Source: Azorhizobium oxalatiphilum (GTDB lineage Bacteria > Pseudomonadota > Alphaproteobacteria > Rhizobiales > Xanthobacteraceae). From it: 64,000 nt of DNA. Each line of letters begins with the position of its first letter. Positions within the stretch are counted from its first letter, which is position 1. Shown one piece after another: positions 41,854 to 51,284 of the stretch. The notes beneath the pieces were generated by a model. It was not told where the DNA came from. It saw only the letters and a list, made by a program, of their open reading frames with translations, and searched no databases. The position numbers were made by a program, and so were the translations under genes. The DNA lies in the NCBI RefSeq assembly GCF_014635325.1, contig NZ_BMCT01000009.1, positions 62,001-126,000 of the forward strand, read 5' to 3'.

Positions 41854-42594
41854 ATGCGCATGGTGGCCAACTGGAGCAAGGTGGCGATGGCGGGGGTGCT
41901 CGCGGCCGGGCTCGGCACGGGGCTTTCCACTGGCGTTGCCAGCGCGCAGGAGATGAACCGCGCCACCCTGAGCGTGGTGGGGCAGGGGCGGGTTTCCGCC
42001 CGGCCGGATCTTGCCGTGCTCACCACCGGCGTGGTGGTGCAGGGCAAGACGGCGGAAGAGGCGCTCGCCGCCAATTCCAAGGCCATGGAGCAGGTCATCG
42101 CCGCCATCAAGGAGATTGGCATCGAGCCCAAGGACATCATGACGTCCGGCTTCGGCGTGTCGCCGCAATATTCGCAGCCCGGCCGCGATAGCCGCGAGGC
42201 CCCCAAGCTGGTGGGTTATGAGGTGCGCAACGGCGTCACCGTGAAGGTGCGCGATCTTGTGGTGCTGGGCGCGCTCCTGGACAAGGTGGTGCAGGCAGGC
42301 GCCAATCAGGCCAGCGGCCTTTCCTTCCAGATGGCCGATTCCGCTCCCATGCAGTCGCAAGCTCGGATCGAGGCTGTGAAAGACGCCATGGCGCAGGCCG
42401 TTCAGGTGGCGGAAGCCGCCGGCGTGCGTCTGGTGCGCATCCGCCGCATCGAGCCGCGCGGCGAGGGCGCGCCCTATCTGCCCGCTCCCGCGCCCATGCT
42501 GATGAAGGCGGAAGCCCGCGCCGTGCCGATCGAGGCCGGCGAGACGGAAGCGCGGGCTTCCGTTTCGGTCGTGTATGAGATCGAGCCGCGCTGA
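41854..42594 (+). CDS. SIMPL-domain (DUF541) periplasmic protein
   Basis: A 246-residue protein. A signal peptide ends near residue 32 (TGVASAQEM). The SIMPL/DUF541 domain follows: LSVVGQGRVSARPDLAVLTT, KAMEQVIAAIKEIGIEPKDI and YEVRNGVTVKVRDL. Relatives (BP26/Omp28 of Brucella, YggE of E. coli) form ring-like periplasmic assemblies linked to oxidative stress, with unclear mechanism. ATG 41854 follows ACGAGGACGAC. A good terminator follows at 42619. Confidence 0.88.
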   Translation: MRMVANWSKVAMAGVLAAGLGTGLSTGVASAQEMNRATLSVVGQGRVSARPDLAVLTTGVVVQGKTAEEALAANSKAMEQVIAAIKEIGIEPKDIMTSGFGVSPQYSQPGRDSREAPKLVGYEVRNGVTVKVRDLVVLGALLDKVVQAGANQASGLSFQMADSAPMQSQARIEAVKDAMAQAVQVAEAAGVRLVRIRRIEPRGEGAPYLPAPAPMLMKAEARAVPIEAGETEARASVSVVYEIEPR

Positions 42595-42618
42595 CACTGA
42601 TGACAGCTGAAGATCGAG

Positions 42619-42645
42619 GGGCCACGCCGCGAGGCGTGGCCCTTT
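42619..42645. terminator. Bidirectional terminator between SIMPL and lipid kinase genes
   Basis: GGGCCACGCC (42619-42628) pairs perfectly with GGCGTGGCCC (42633-42642), 4-base loop, then TTT on the plus strand. It serves the two convergent genes. Confidence 0.85.
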
Positions 42646-42651
42646 GACGTT

Positions 42652-43605
42652 TCAGGCCACCGTGCGGCGGGCTTCGGTCACGGCGTCTTCCGCCGCATCC
42701 GTCGTGGCCCACTGCACGGCATTTTCCGGCACCAGAAGCGTGAGGGCCTTGGGCTTTACTTCATAGCGCAGGGGGAGCGTCTCACGGGTCACTTCGCCGT
42801 CCGTCGCCACCCAGGCGCGTCGGCGCCGAAGGCCGTGAATGGTCACGGCACGGGCCTGGAAGGAATGGATGCCGGGATTGTTGCGCCAGTTCTCCACCAG
42901 GAGATCGGCGCCGGCCTTCAGCTTCGCCAGCGCGCCGCGCTCCTCTGCGAGGTGGATTTCCAGCAGGCCGGAATCGAGCCGCGAGCGATGCCAGCCGGGG
43001 GCATCGAAGGGGTTCGAGGTGACGAGCGCCGCATAGGCGTCGATCATTTCGCGCCGGCCCTCGATCTCGATCTCCAGCGACAGGCGGCCGGAGCGGAAGA
43101 CCGCGCGGCCAAGCGCCCACAGCCAGCCGACGATGCGGCCACGCTTGTGGCGTACCTGCTCCCGCGCCATGGCCATCTGCGAGAAGAAGCCGACGCCCGA
43201 CACACCATGGAAGGCGCGGCCGTTCAGCGTGGTGACATCGATGCGCATGGGCTTGGCGGTGGCGAGCGCGTCGATAGCCCCCGGCAGGTCGCGCGGCAGG
43301 CCGATGTCATAGGCGAGCAAATTCATGGTGCCGAGCGGAAGTACGCCGAGCGCCACGTCGGTGCCGGTCAGCACCGAGGCGGCGTAGCTTACCGTGCCGT
43401 CGCCGGCGCCGACGATGACGGTGTCATAGCCCTTCTGCGGGGCGGAGCGGATGGTGCGGGCCATCTCCTTGCCCTCGGCGAGGATCACCTCCACGTCCCG
43501 ATCCGGGCGCGTGAGGGCCTTGTCCACCGCCTCCGCCGTGGCCTTGCCGCCGAGATCCATCACGGTCCCGGCCCTTGCATTCAATACGACGAGAGTACGC
43601 CCCAT
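42652..43605 (-). CDS. Diacylglycerol kinase-family lipid kinase
   Basis: A 317-residue protein with the DAG-kinase catalytic fold. The nucleotide loop is VIVGAGDGTVSYAASVL (family GGDGT, here GAGDGT). LGVLPLGTMNLLAYDIGLP matches the second signature and FHGVSGVGFFSQMAM the third. Bacterial members (YegS, BmrU, DgkB relatives) phosphorylate phosphatidylglycerol, diacylglycerol or sphingoid lipids. The start at 43605 follows GGAGGCAAGACC; the longer upstream frame is poorly conserved. The first Gly-Gly of the ATP motif being Gly-Ala is a minor variation. Confidence 0.87.
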   Translation of the reverse strand: MGRTLVVLNARAGTVMDLGGKATAEAVDKALTRPDRDVEVILAEGKEMARTIRSAPQKGYDTVIVGAGDGTVSYAASVLTGTDVALGVLPLGTMNLLAYDIGLPRDLPGAIDALATAKPMRIDVTTLNGRAFHGVSGVGFFSQMAMAREQVRHKRGRIVGWLWALGRAVFRSGRLSLEIEIEGRREMIDAYAALVTSNPFDAPGWHRSRLDSGLLEIHLAEERGALAKLKAGADLLVENWRNNPGIHSFQARAVTIHGLRRRRAWVATDGEVTRETLPLRYEVKPKALTLLVPENAVQWATTDAAEDAVTEARRTVA

Positions 43606-43779
43606 GGTCTTGCCTCCAGCGGGCAGCAACGTGGGGGCGGGCGTTGCGGTTCCCTCGCCTTCGGTATGTGTCTCTCCCAAGGGCACCTCCTGCAACGTCA
43701 TGGCGTCACATGTCACGGCTTGAGCGGCGAAACGATGTCGGCATTATGAAGCAGCTGGATGAACGGGAGGGAGCAGAAC

Positions 43780-44181
43780 ATGACGATGCCTGACACCGAA
43801 GGCGCGCGCGGCTCCATCGTGCGCGTGCGCGCCGGGCTGCTGCTCATGGTCGCGCTGCTGCTGCTGTGCCTGTCCGGTGGCACCTTCATCGCCCGCCAGT
43901 TCCAGCTCGGCTATGGCTGGGCGCTGCTGATGGCGGCGGTGATCGCTCTGGCGGTGGGCTATGGCGTGTTCCGGCTCACCAACAGGCTCTATCTCGGCAT
44001 CGCCGGTCTCGTGACGCTCGCCACCACCTATCTGGCTTATGACTTCCTGCGCAACGCCATGCAGTGGAGTGCTGGCGTTTCCATGGTGCTGGCCGCGATC
44101 CCCTTCGTGATCCTTGTGGCGGCCTTCTGGGATTTCCGCCGGCTGAAGGGCGAGGTGCGCGCCTGGGCGAACCGGCGCTGA
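43780..44181 (+). CDS. Small multi-pass membrane protein, unknown function
   Basis: A 133-residue protein from ATG 43780 with GGGAGG 9 bases upstream. There are four hydrophobic segments (LLLMVALLLLCLSGG, WALLMAAVIALAVGYGVF, LYLGIAGLVTLATTYLAY, VSMVLAAIPFVILVAAF) and a short basic tail. I recognise no family. It is divergent from the lipid kinase and may share an envelope-related role. Confidence 0.6.
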   Translation: MTMPDTEGARGSIVRVRAGLLLMVALLLLCLSGGTFIARQFQLGYGWALLMAAVIALAVGYGVFRLTNRLYLGIAGLVTLATTYLAYDFLRNAMQWSAGVSMVLAAIPFVILVAAFWDFRRLKGEVRAWANRR

Positions 44182-44290
44182 GCCCCCGGCCTGGGCCTCT
44201 TTACCGAAGGGTTAACGAAGTCTTGCCCAAGCGGGAACGAAGGCGTTCCATCGGTGTTGCTTTGGCAGCATCTCGCCGGAGCGCACGTCC

Positions 44291-44605
44291 ATGCTCAAAT
44301 ACGCCGCCATCTTTCTCGTGCTGTCGATCATCGCCGGGGCGATGGGCTTCGTGACCGTTTCACAAGTGGCCCGCCGCGTCTCGCTGGCTCTGTTCGGCAT
44401 TTTCCTGGTCATCGCGCTGGCCGTCATGGGCTTCTTCGTACTGCTGGAGCGGGCCACCGCCAGCGAGATCATGGGGCCGACGCCGGCCAAACCTGCCTCT
44501 CCGCTGATCACCATGATCGCGCAGGCACAGATCCATGGCATGCACGCAAATTTGGTCGACGGAAAACTTCAGCTTGAGCGCCTGCCCGACACCCGTGCCT
44601 GTTGA
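44291..44605 (+). CDS. DUF1328-like small membrane protein with a C-terminal extension
   Basis: A 104-residue protein. Residues 1-53 carry two hydrophobic helices in the DUF1328/YtjA pattern (MLKYAAIFLVLSIIAGAMGF, then LALFGIFLVIALAVMGFFVL). Typical DUF1328 proteins are 50-60 residues, so the roughly 50-residue polar tail is extra. Members are stress-induced membrane peptides of unknown action. Confidence 0.6.
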   Translation: MLKYAAIFLVLSIIAGAMGFVTVSQVARRVSLALFGIFLVIALAVMGFFVLLERATASEIMGPTPAKPASPLITMIAQAQIHGMHANLVDGKLQLERLPDTRAC

Positions 44606-44678
44606 GCCTGCCGCGCTGCCGCAATAGCCTTCTCCCACGCGGCGGGCTCCGGCCCGCCTGTCCAGAGGGGAGAACATC

Positions 44679-45785
44679 ATGCGTCGTCTCGTTCTTGCGG
44701 CCATGCTTGGGGTCGCGGCATTGGCCGCCGGCCCTGCGCTGGCCCAGCAGAAGGTCGTGAACGTCTACAACTGGTCGGACTATATCGACGAGAGCGTGCT
44801 CGAAGACTTCACGAAGGAGACGGGCATCAAGGTCCGCTACGACGTGTTCGACAGCAATGAGGTGCTGGAGACCAAGCTTCTGGCGGGCAAGACTGGCTAT
44901 GACGTGGTGGTGCCCTCGGGCTCGTTCCTGCAGCGGCAGATCAAGGCCGGCGTGTTCATGAAGCTGGACAAGTCCAAGCTGCCAAACCTGCAATATGCCT
45001 GGCCGGAGATTTCCAAGCGCCTCGCCGTCTACGATCCCGGCAACGACTATGCCGTCAATTACATGTGGGGCACCACCGGCATCGGCTACAATGTCGACAT
45101 GGTGAAGCAGCGGCTCGGCGATCTGCCCATGAATACGTGGGACATCGTGTTCAAGCCGGAGAACCTCTCCAAGCTGAAGGACTGCGGCGTCTACATGCTG
45201 GATGGGCCGGAGGAGGTGATCCCCTCGGCCATGCGCTATCTCGGGATTGATCCGGATTCGAAGAAGCCCGAGGACATCGCCAAGGCCGGTGAACTGCTGA
45301 TGACCATCCGGCCGTTCATCCGCAAGTTCGACAGTTCCGGCTATATCAACGCGCTGGCGCGCGGCGACATCTGTCTGGCGGTGGGCTGGTCGGGCGATGT
45401 GTTCCAGGCCAAGACCCGCGCCGAGGAAGCCGCCAAGAAGACCAAGAAGAAGCCCGTGCAGGTGGCCTATGCCGTGCCGAAGGAAGGCGCGCTGATGTGG
45501 TTCGACAATTTCGCCATCCCTAAGGATGCGAAGAATGTCGATGAGGCGCTGGCGTTCATCAATTTCATGTCGCGGCCGGAAGTGGCGGCGAAGAATTCCA
45601 ACTACATCTCCTATGCCAACGGCAATCTGGAATCGCAGAAGTTCATCGACAAGGCGATCCTGGACAATCCGTCCATCTATCCGACGCCGGAAGCGATGGC
45701 TCTGCTTTTCACGGTGACGACCAATCCGCAGGACGTTCAGCGGGTGATCACCCGGACGTGGAATTCGTTCAAGCGCGGCAAGTGA
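44679..45785 (+). CDS. potF: Polyamine (putrescine/spermidine) ABC binding protein
   Basis: A 368-residue periplasmic protein. A signal peptide ends near residue 23 (AAGPALAQQ). It opens with VNVYNWSDYIDESVLEDFTK, the PotD/PotF signature, and has GYDVVVPSGSFLQRQIKAGV, WGTTGIGYN and AVGWSGDVFQAK, where ligand-contacting Trp, Asp and Glu residues are found in PotF. No ATPase or permease gene is beside it, so it must use a transporter encoded elsewhere or act in sensing. A terminator follows at 45814. Confidence 0.9.
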   Translation: MRRLVLAAMLGVAALAAGPALAQQKVVNVYNWSDYIDESVLEDFTKETGIKVRYDVFDSNEVLETKLLAGKTGYDVVVPSGSFLQRQIKAGVFMKLDKSKLPNLQYAWPEISKRLAVYDPGNDYAVNYMWGTTGIGYNVDMVKQRLGDLPMNTWDIVFKPENLSKLKDCGVYMLDGPEEVIPSAMRYLGIDPDSKKPEDIAKAGELLMTIRPFIRKFDSSGYINALARGDICLAVGWSGDVFQAKTRAEEAAKKTKKKPVQVAYAVPKEGALMWFDNFAIPKDAKNVDEALAFINFMSRPEVAAKNSNYISYANGNLESQKFIDKAILDNPSIYPTPEAMALLFTVTTNPQDVQRVITRTWNSFKRGK

Positions 45786-45813
45786 GCGGCGCGCTGCACA
45801 TCTGACATGAAGA

Positions 45814-45844
45814 GGGCCGCCGGCATGTGCCGCGCGGCCCTTTT
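45814..45844 (+). terminator. Rho-independent terminator after the polyamine binding protein gene
   Basis: GGGCCGC (45814-45820) pairs with GCGGCCC (45834-45840), with extra GC pairs inside, followed by TTTT. It also lies just beyond the stop of rnhA on the other strand. Confidence 0.85.
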
Positions 45845-45874
45845 GCTTGGGGGCTCGGTTCGGTCACAGGCCCT

Positions 45875-46321
45875 TCAGGCGCGCATCGCCTTGAACGGCG
45901 CCATGCCGTCGCGCGCAAGCTGGTCGGCGCGCTCGTTCAGTTCGTTGCCGGCATGGCCCTTCACCCAGTGCCAGGTGATGTCATGGGTCTTCAGCGCCGC
46001 GTCGAGCCGCTCCCACAGATCCTGGTTCTTCACCGGCTTCTTGTCCGCGGTGCGCCAGCCGTTCTTCTTCCAGCCGTGCATCCACTTGGTGACGCCATTG
46101 CGCAGGTATTCGCTGTCGGTGTTGAGATCCACCGCGCAGCTCTTCTTCAGCGCCTCCAGCGCCGCGATGGCAGCCATCAGTTCCATGCGGTTATTGGTGG
46201 TCAACTGCTCGCCGCCGGAAAGTTCCTTCTCGTGCGTGCCCGAGCGCAGGATCGCCCCCCAGCCACCGGGGCCGGGATTGCCGGAGCAGGCGCCGTCCGT
46301 CCAGATGTCCACGCGGCTCAT
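45875..46321 (-). CDS. rnhA: Ribonuclease HI
   Basis: A 148-residue enzyme that cuts RNA in RNA-DNA hybrids. The catalytic carboxylates are Asp9 ([14 protein letters not shown]), Glu47 (NNRMELMAA), Asp69 ([10 protein letters not shown]) and Asp133, with His123 in [15 protein letters not shown]. All are intact and the length is normal. Its ATG overlaps the thrB stop (ATGA). The order ispH-thrB-rnhA is common in Hyphomicrobiales. Confidence 0.96.
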   Translation of the reverse strand: MSRVDIWTDGACSGNPGPGGWGAILRSGTHEKELSGGEQLTTNNRMELMAAIAALEALKKSCAVDLNTDSEYLRNGVTKWMHGWKKNGWRTADKKPVKNQDLWERLDAALKTHDITWHWVKGHAGNELNERADQLARDGMAPFKAMRA

Positions 46322-47301
46322 GCGTCTGCACCGGCTGCTGCGGCGATGCCATAGTCACGCGCGCTGTCCACGGCGCGGTGAAAGCGCAGCTTCTTCAGAT
46401 ATTCCAACGGATCCTTGGGGCGCACCAGCGCGCCTTCCGGCACGTTCAGCCAATCTACCAGCCGGGTCAGCAGGAAGCGCAGGGCGGCACCGCGGGCGAG
46501 CCGGGGCAGGGCCTCGATCTCGGCCGTCTCCAGCGGACGCACGGACTGATAGCCGGCAAGCAAGGCACGACCCTTGGTGGCGTTGAAGGCGCCGTCCGCT
46601 TCGAAGCACCAGGCGTTCAGGCACACGGCCACGTCATAGGCGAGGAGGTCGTTGCAGGCGAAGTAGAAATCGATGATGCCGGAGAGCGCCTCGTCCAGGA
46701 AAAAGGCGTTGTCCGGGAACAGGTCCGCATGGATCACGCCGGCCGGCAGGTCGGCAGGCCAATGCGCTTCCAGATCGGCGAGTTCCTCGGCGATGGTGGC
46801 GGCAAGGCCGGGATGAACCGTGTCCGTGCGCGCGCCGGCGGTTTCGAACAGCGGCCGCCAGCCGGAGACGGAGAGAGCGTTGCGGCGGGTGATGGCAAAG
46901 CCCTGGCCGGCAAGATGCAGCTTGGCCATGGCTTCGCCGAGCTGGCCGCAATTTGCGGCGCTCGGCCGGCGCACGGAAACGCCCGGCAGGAAAGTGACCA
47001 TGGCGCAGGGGCGGCCGGCCAGCACGCCCAGCGTCTCGCCGTCGCGCATCGCCACAGGCTGCGGACAGGAAATGCCGCCTGCCGCCAGATGCTGCATCAG
47101 GCCGATGAAGAAAGGCAGGTCGGTGGGATCGACGCGCTTCTCATAGAGCGTGAGGATGAAGGTGCCACCCGTGGTCTGAACGAGGAAGTTGGAATTCTCC
47201 ACGCCTTCCGCAATGCCGTGGAAGGATACCAGGGTGCCAATGTCGTAGCGCGCGAGATACTCCGAGAGCCCCGCCGCCGAAACGTCCGTATAGACCGCCA
47301 C
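46318..47301 (-). CDS. thrB: Homoserine kinase (ThrB, APH-fold type)
   Basis: A 327-residue kinase of the aminoglycoside-phosphotransferase fold used by alphaproteobacteria for threonine synthesis, unrelated to the GHMP-type ThrB of E. coli. Markers are [40 protein letters not shown] and the catalytic [16 protein letters not shown] with [10 protein letters not shown]. The start is GTG 47301, 3 bases after the ispH stop. The last codons overlap rnhA. Confidence 0.94.
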   Translation of the reverse strand: MAVYTDVSAAGLSEYLARYDIGTLVSFHGIAEGVENSNFLVQTTGGTFILTLYEKRVDPTDLPFFIGLMQHLAAGGISCPQPVAMRDGETLGVLAGRPCAMVTFLPGVSVRRPSAANCGQLGEAMAKLHLAGQGFAITRRNALSVSGWRPLFETAGARTDTVHPGLAATIAEELADLEAHWPADLPAGVIHADLFPDNAFFLDEALSGIIDFYFACNDLLAYDVAVCLNAWCFEADGAFNATKGRALLAGYQSVRPLETAEIEALPRLARGAALRFLLTRLVDWLNVPEGALVRPKDPLEYLKKLRFHRAVDSARDYGIAAAAGADA

Positions 47302-47304
47302 TTG

Positions 47305-48264
47305 CTACTCCGCTGCGTTCTCGCGCAGCGCGCGGGGGAGGGGGAAGAACACGTCTTCCTGTGCGGAGACCACCGTCTCCACTTCGACCTCGTAGCGTTC
47401 CGCGAAAGCGTCGATGATTTCTTCCACCAGCACCTCGGGCGCGGAGGCGCCGGCGGTGATGCCAAGGCTGGTAAGATGGCCGAGCTGCGACCAATCGAGG
47501 TCGCTCGCCCGCTGCACCAGCACCGAGACCGCGCAACCCTCCCGCTCTGCGGTTTCGCGCAGGCGCTGGGAATTGGAGGAATTGGGGGCGCCCACCACCA
47601 CCATGGCATCCACCTGCGGAGCCACCTTCTTCACCGCCTCCTGGCGATTGGTTGTGGCGTAGCAGATGTCTTCCTTGTGCGGCACGGCGATGGCCGGGAA
47701 GCGCTCGCGCAGGATGGCGACGATCTCCGCCGTGTCGTCCAGCGACAGGGTGGTCTGCGTCACATAGGCGAGATTTTCGGGATCTGAGGGCTGGAGAAAG
47801 CGCGCGTCGGCGGCGGTTTCGATCAGCGTCACCACGCCGTCCGGCAACTGGCCCATGGTGCCGACCACTTCAGGATGGCGGGCATGGCCGATGAGCAGGA
47901 TGTGCCGGCCCTTCTTGTGGTGCACCTGCGCCTCGCGATGCACCTTGGTCACGAGGGGGCAGGTGGCGTCGATGTGGAACAGGTTGCGGGCGGTGGCTTC
48001 TTCCGGCACGGACTTGGCGACGCCGTGGGCAGAGAAGATGACGGGCGCGTCGCCGGGCGGCACCTCGTCCAGTTCTTCCACGAAGACGGCGCCCTTCCGG
48101 CGCAGACCGTCAACCACATACTTGTTGTGCACGATCTCGTGACGGACATAGACCGGCGCACCATACATGGCCAGCGCCCGTTCCACGGCATCAATGGCGC
48201 GCACGACACCGGCACAGAAGCCGCGCGGAGCGCACAAAAGGATGCGAAGAGAAGGTTTGGCCAT
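47305..48264 (-). CDS. ispH: 4-hydroxy-3-methylbut-2-enyl diphosphate reductase
   Basis: A 319-residue iron-sulfur enzyme catalysing the last step of the MEP isoprenoid pathway (HMBPP to IPP and DMAPP). The three cluster cysteines are in [25 protein letters not shown] and [14 protein letters not shown]. Substrate residues are in [14 protein letters not shown] and [15 protein letters not shown]. The length is normal. It leads the operon ispH-thrB-rnhA. Presence of ispH shows that this organism makes isoprenoids by MEP, so any mevalonate handled by the 10-16 kb operon would be a nutrient. Confidence 0.96.
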   Translation of the reverse strand: MAKPSLRILLCAPRGFCAGVVRAIDAVERALAMYGAPVYVRHEIVHNKYVVDGLRRKGAVFVEELDEVPPGDAPVIFSAHGVAKSVPEEATARNLFHIDATCPLVTKVHREAQVHHKKGRHILLIGHARHPEVVGTMGQLPDGVVTLIETAADARFLQPSDPENLAYVTQTTLSLDDTAEIVAILRERFPAIAVPHKEDICYATTNRQEAVKKVAPQVDAMVVVGAPNSSNSQRLRETAEREGCAVSVLVQRASDLDWSQLGHLTSLGITAGASAPEVLVEEIIDAFAERYEVEVETVVSAQEDVFFPLPRALRENAAE

Positions 48265-48313
48265 GGTTTGTCCCGGTGTTCACCGGGGAGATGGGCTGGG
48301 CAGCCCCCGGATG

Positions 48314-48961
48314 TCAAGCGGCGGTGCCAGGGCCGGGCGCGGTAAAGGCATCTTCGTCTTCGGTGATGCCGGAGCCAACTGCAAGGAAGCGCGAGGCGCT
48401 GTAGCGCAACTGGCCGGTGGCGCTCATGTCGGCGATACGGCGTTCCTCCGGGGCATGGGTATAGCCGCTGCGGATGCGGGTGTTGGACACGCGTTTGCGG
48501 ACCACACGCACCTCATTGATCGAGATGCGGTTGGCGACGGCGCGCTCCCGGAATTCCTCGTACTCGACCTCGCTCAGCACCTCGACCCGCTCGTTCTCGC
48601 TGGCGGGATGCATGACGATCCATGCGGTGCCGCGCTGGGCCGCGATCACAACGTCACCCGACGCCTCGTGCATGCGGCGCAGATAGGCCTGTACGCGAGG
48701 GTTGTCGAAGGTGCGGGCGTTGCGTTCGGCGTCGAGATAATTGGAGAAGCCGCGCGCGAAGGACACGACCTGGCCGACGACCAGCGAAATCCCGAGAATG
48801 GCGGGAGAGAAGCTGCCCTGAAACTGCATGAGACCGGCGATCAGCGCGGTCGTGACCACGGCAGCGCGCGGCGCCTCGGTCCACACGCCATCCAGAAAAT
48901 GGGCAGCCAGGCCAAGCTCCTTGCTCCGAACCTGGTCGGCGAGGGCGGTACGCCGCATCAT
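48314..48961 (-). CDS. Conserved membrane-associated protein, unknown function
   Basis: A 215-residue protein. Residues 33-70 carry two hydrophobic stretches (AAVVTTALIAGLMQFQG, AILGISLVVGQVVSF). The rest is soluble, with several Arg/Glu-rich segments (VEVLSEVEYEEFRERAV). I recognise no family. It lies 49 bp upstream of ispH on the same strand and could be the first gene of that operon. Confidence 0.6.
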   Translation of the reverse strand: MMRRTALADQVRSKELGLAAHFLDGVWTEAPRAAVVTTALIAGLMQFQGSFSPAILGISLVVGQVVSFARGFSNYLDAERNARTFDNPRVQAYLRRMHEASGDVVIAAQRGTAWIVMHPASENERVEVLSEVEYEEFRERAVANRISINEVRVVRKRVSNTRIRSGYTHAPEERRIADMSATGQLRYSASRFLAVGSGITEDEDAFTAPGPGTAA

Positions 48962-49644
48962 GCTTTTTCTGCCTCCCCCTCAGCCGGACCCCAGAGCATC
49001 CATTCTTCCATAATGGAAGGTAAACATTGATCGGGAACAAATTGGATGTGCCCTTAAGTCAACCTTTCATCGGGACGAAACGCTGCAAACCGCACCGCGA
49101 GAGGCGCGTACGAGTTGTCCGATATTAGGGCGAAGGCCTGAACCCTGCTTCCTAAAAAGCGCATCAACTCGAAGTTGTGAAAACCTTTCGGGGCAGCCCC
49201 CGCGAAACATGTCAAAGGCCCATTAATCAATGGGCGAGCAGCTGTTGGGCCACCTTCAGGCCTAGGCAATGGAAATGACTTAAAGGCCCCGGCTTGGCAA
49301 GTCATTCGCCGCAGCCGCGACATTATATGACGCGAAAAGCAGCCCGATCGCGCCAGCGGGGAAGCGCCCTCGTTTTATCCATCACATGCGCAAATGAATT
49401 GACCGCAGAACCCATCCAATATGAATGGATTTTGCTCCGGAATAAAAATGAAGCCCATTTGCCTGCGCTCGAATCGGCCGGTCGAAGAGGCGGCAATTGC
49501 ATCGGCGGCACGGAACGCTTATGTTGTTGCATCCCCGGACAATCGTAAGAGATCCGCGGCTCGCCACCGGGAACGGGGGCGATCCAGAGCGCCCCTGCGT
49601 TTGCCCGTTCCGCGTCTTCCAAGAGAAGCCAAGAGGCCGACGCC
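48962..49644. other. 683-bp upstream region of trcR without a supported gene
   Basis: Long for this window. It is AT-richer than its neighbours and contains a hairpin GCCCATT/AATGGGC (49218-49224 with 49229-49235). A 5-bp dyad, ATCCA-7-TGGAT, lies near 49412-49428. I see no CtrA-type TTAA-N7-TTAA site. It should hold the promoters of trcR and of the gene at 48961, and might hold a small RNA. Confidence 0.4.
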
Positions 49645-50346
49645 ATGTCCAATGCCCCCCTCATGCCGAAGGCGACCGCCGTGTGGCTGGTCGAGAACAC
49701 CGCGCTCACGTTTGAGCAGATCGGCGACTTCTGCAAACTGCATTCGCTTGAGGTTAAGGGCATCGCCGATGGCGAAGTGGCGCAGGGCATCAAGGGCCTT
49801 GATCCCATCTCCACCGGCCAGCTCACCCGCGAGGAAATCGACCGCGGCGAGAAGAACCCCAACTACAATCTGAAGCTTCAGGAATCGAAGGTTCGCCTGC
49901 CTGAGCCCAAGCGCCGCAAGGGGCCGCGCTACACGCCGGTGTCGCGTCGCCATGACCGCCCGAACGCAATTCTCTGGCTCACCCGCAACCATCCCGAGCT
50001 GAAGGACGCGCAGATCATTCGTCTCGTGGGCACCACCAAGGCGACGATCCAGTCCATCAAGGACCGGACCCACTGGAACTCGCCGCAACTGAGCCCCATG
50101 GATCCGGTGACGCTTGGCCTGTGCAGCCAGATCGACCTTGATCTGGAAGTGCAGCGCGCCGCCAAGGATCGTCCGGCCGTTGTTCCGGGCGACGATCGCA
50201 GCGCCACCCTGCTGCCGGCGGACGTCACCACCGCCCGCGAGCACGACGACGCGCAGGCGTCTGCGAGCCGCAAGGAATCGCTCGATCTGGAAACCGTGTT
50301 CGCCAAGCTGGGCGGTTCGCGCAAGACCGACGAAGACGAGGATTGA
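49645..50346 (+). CDS. trcR: Cell-cycle transcriptional regulator TrcR (DUF1013)
   Basis: A 233-residue protein conserved in alphaproteobacteria. The N-terminus (LMPKATAVWLVENTALTFEQ, IGDFCKLHSLEVKGIADGEV) and the middle (RPNAILWLTRNHPELKDAQI, IRLVGTTKATIQSIKDRTHW) are the DUF1013 signature; the second resembles a helix-turn-helix. TrcR was described as associating with RNA polymerase and activating cell-cycle genes. The C-terminal 70 residues are polar and variable. It is convergent with the universal stress gene, with a strong shared terminator. Confidence 0.9.
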   Translation: MSNAPLMPKATAVWLVENTALTFEQIGDFCKLHSLEVKGIADGEVAQGIKGLDPISTGQLTREEIDRGEKNPNYNLKLQESKVRLPEPKRRKGPRYTPVSRRHDRPNAILWLTRNHPELKDAQIIRLVGTTKATIQSIKDRTHWNSPQLSPMDPVTLGLCSQIDLDLEVQRAAKDRPAVVPGDDRSATLLPADVTTAREHDDAQASASRKESLDLETVFAKLGGSRKTDEDED

Positions 50347-50392
50347 TGTCCTCCGCTCCGGCTCGCCACGGGCGATGCCGGAGCGTGAAACG

Positions 50393-50430
50393 AAAAACGG
50401 CGCCGTCCCGACCGGGACGGCGCCGTTTTT
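50393..50430. terminator. Near-perfect bidirectional terminator between trcR and uspA
   Basis: AAAAACGGCGCCGTCCC (50393-50409) and its exact reverse complement (50414-50430) flank a 4-base loop. The 12-bp GC stem has T-runs on both strands. It is an ideal two-way intrinsic terminator. Confidence 0.92.
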
Positions 50431-50450
50431 CGTTTGGACCCGAGCGTGGC

Positions 50451-51284
50451 TCAGTGAGCCATCAGCACCGGAACAGTCATGCTGTCGAGAATCTCCCGGG
50501 TGACGCCGCCGAGAACCATCTCACGCAGACGGGAATGGCCGTAACCGCCCATCACCACCAGATCTGCGCCCTGATCCGACACCTCGTTGAGGATGGCCGA
50601 GGAGATGCTCTCGCCGGAACTGATGGACATCTGGCGGAAGGTGGCCTTCAGCCCGTGGTGAGCGAGATGGCGCTCCATGGCTGCTACGCCTTCGGGGTTT
50701 TCCTCTTCGCCGGCATAGCGCACCGTGAAGACCTCGATGTGCTTTGCCCGGTGCAGGATAGTCAGGCTTTCGGCCAACGCCCGCGCGCTGGCGCGGCTGC
50801 CGTCCCACGCCACCACCACGCGCTCGATGGAGAAGGGCGGCTTCTGGACATAGGGCACCACCAGCACGGCGCGGCCCGCTTCCATGAGGGCGGTTTCGGC
50901 GATCACCTCCTCCGGCCCCGGCCGATCGGGGTCGGGCTGGCCCACCACCGTGAGATCGAACAGGCGCGACATTTCGGAGAAGGTGTGGGCCGCCTCGCCA
51001 AGGGAGGCGGACAGTTGGCGCACCTCGCTGACGACGCCGGCGGCGCCGGCGATCGCCTGGAACTGCGCCGTGGCCTTGGCTGCCGCGGCCTCGTTGTCGC
51101 GAATCTGCTGATCAATGAAATCGGTCGGCAGGGCGCCCATGTAGAAGGGCGGCACGTCGATTTCGTAAGTGACGGAAAGGCCGGTCAGGTGCGCCTGGAA
51201 TTCAGCGGCGAGGCTGGCGGCATAAATGGCGGCGGGGTCGCGCTCGGCCCCCTGGGTAAGGTTGACCAGAATGTCCCGGATCAT
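50451..51284 (-). CDS. Tandem universal stress protein (UspA)
   Basis: A 277-residue protein of two Usp domains. The second domain keeps the ATP-binding loop near GGYGHSRLREMVLGGVTRE (G-2x-G-9x-G-T). The first is degenerate, but VVGQPDPDRPGPEEVIAE marks its end. Such proteins help survival under starvation or oxidative stress. The start at 51284 follows GAGAGG. Confidence 0.88.
   Translation of the reverse strand: MIRDILVNLTQGAERDPAAIYAASLAAEFQAHLTGLSVTYEIDVPPFYMGALPTDFIDQQIRDNEAAAAKATAQFQAIAGAAGVVSEVRQLSASLGEAAHTFSEMSRLFDLTVVGQPDPDRPGPEEVIAETALMEAGRAVLVVPYVQKPPFSIERVVVAWDGSRASARALAESLTILHRAKHIEVFTVRYAGEEENPEGVAAMERHLAHHGLKATFRQMSISSGESISSAILNEVSDQGADLVVMGGYGHSRLREMVLGGVTREILDSMTVPVLMAH

Noticed and set aside
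49054-49323. Reverse-strand frame of 89 codons upstream of trcR
   Set aside because: Weak start context, atypical codon use and no family; it is probably chance in the regulatory region.
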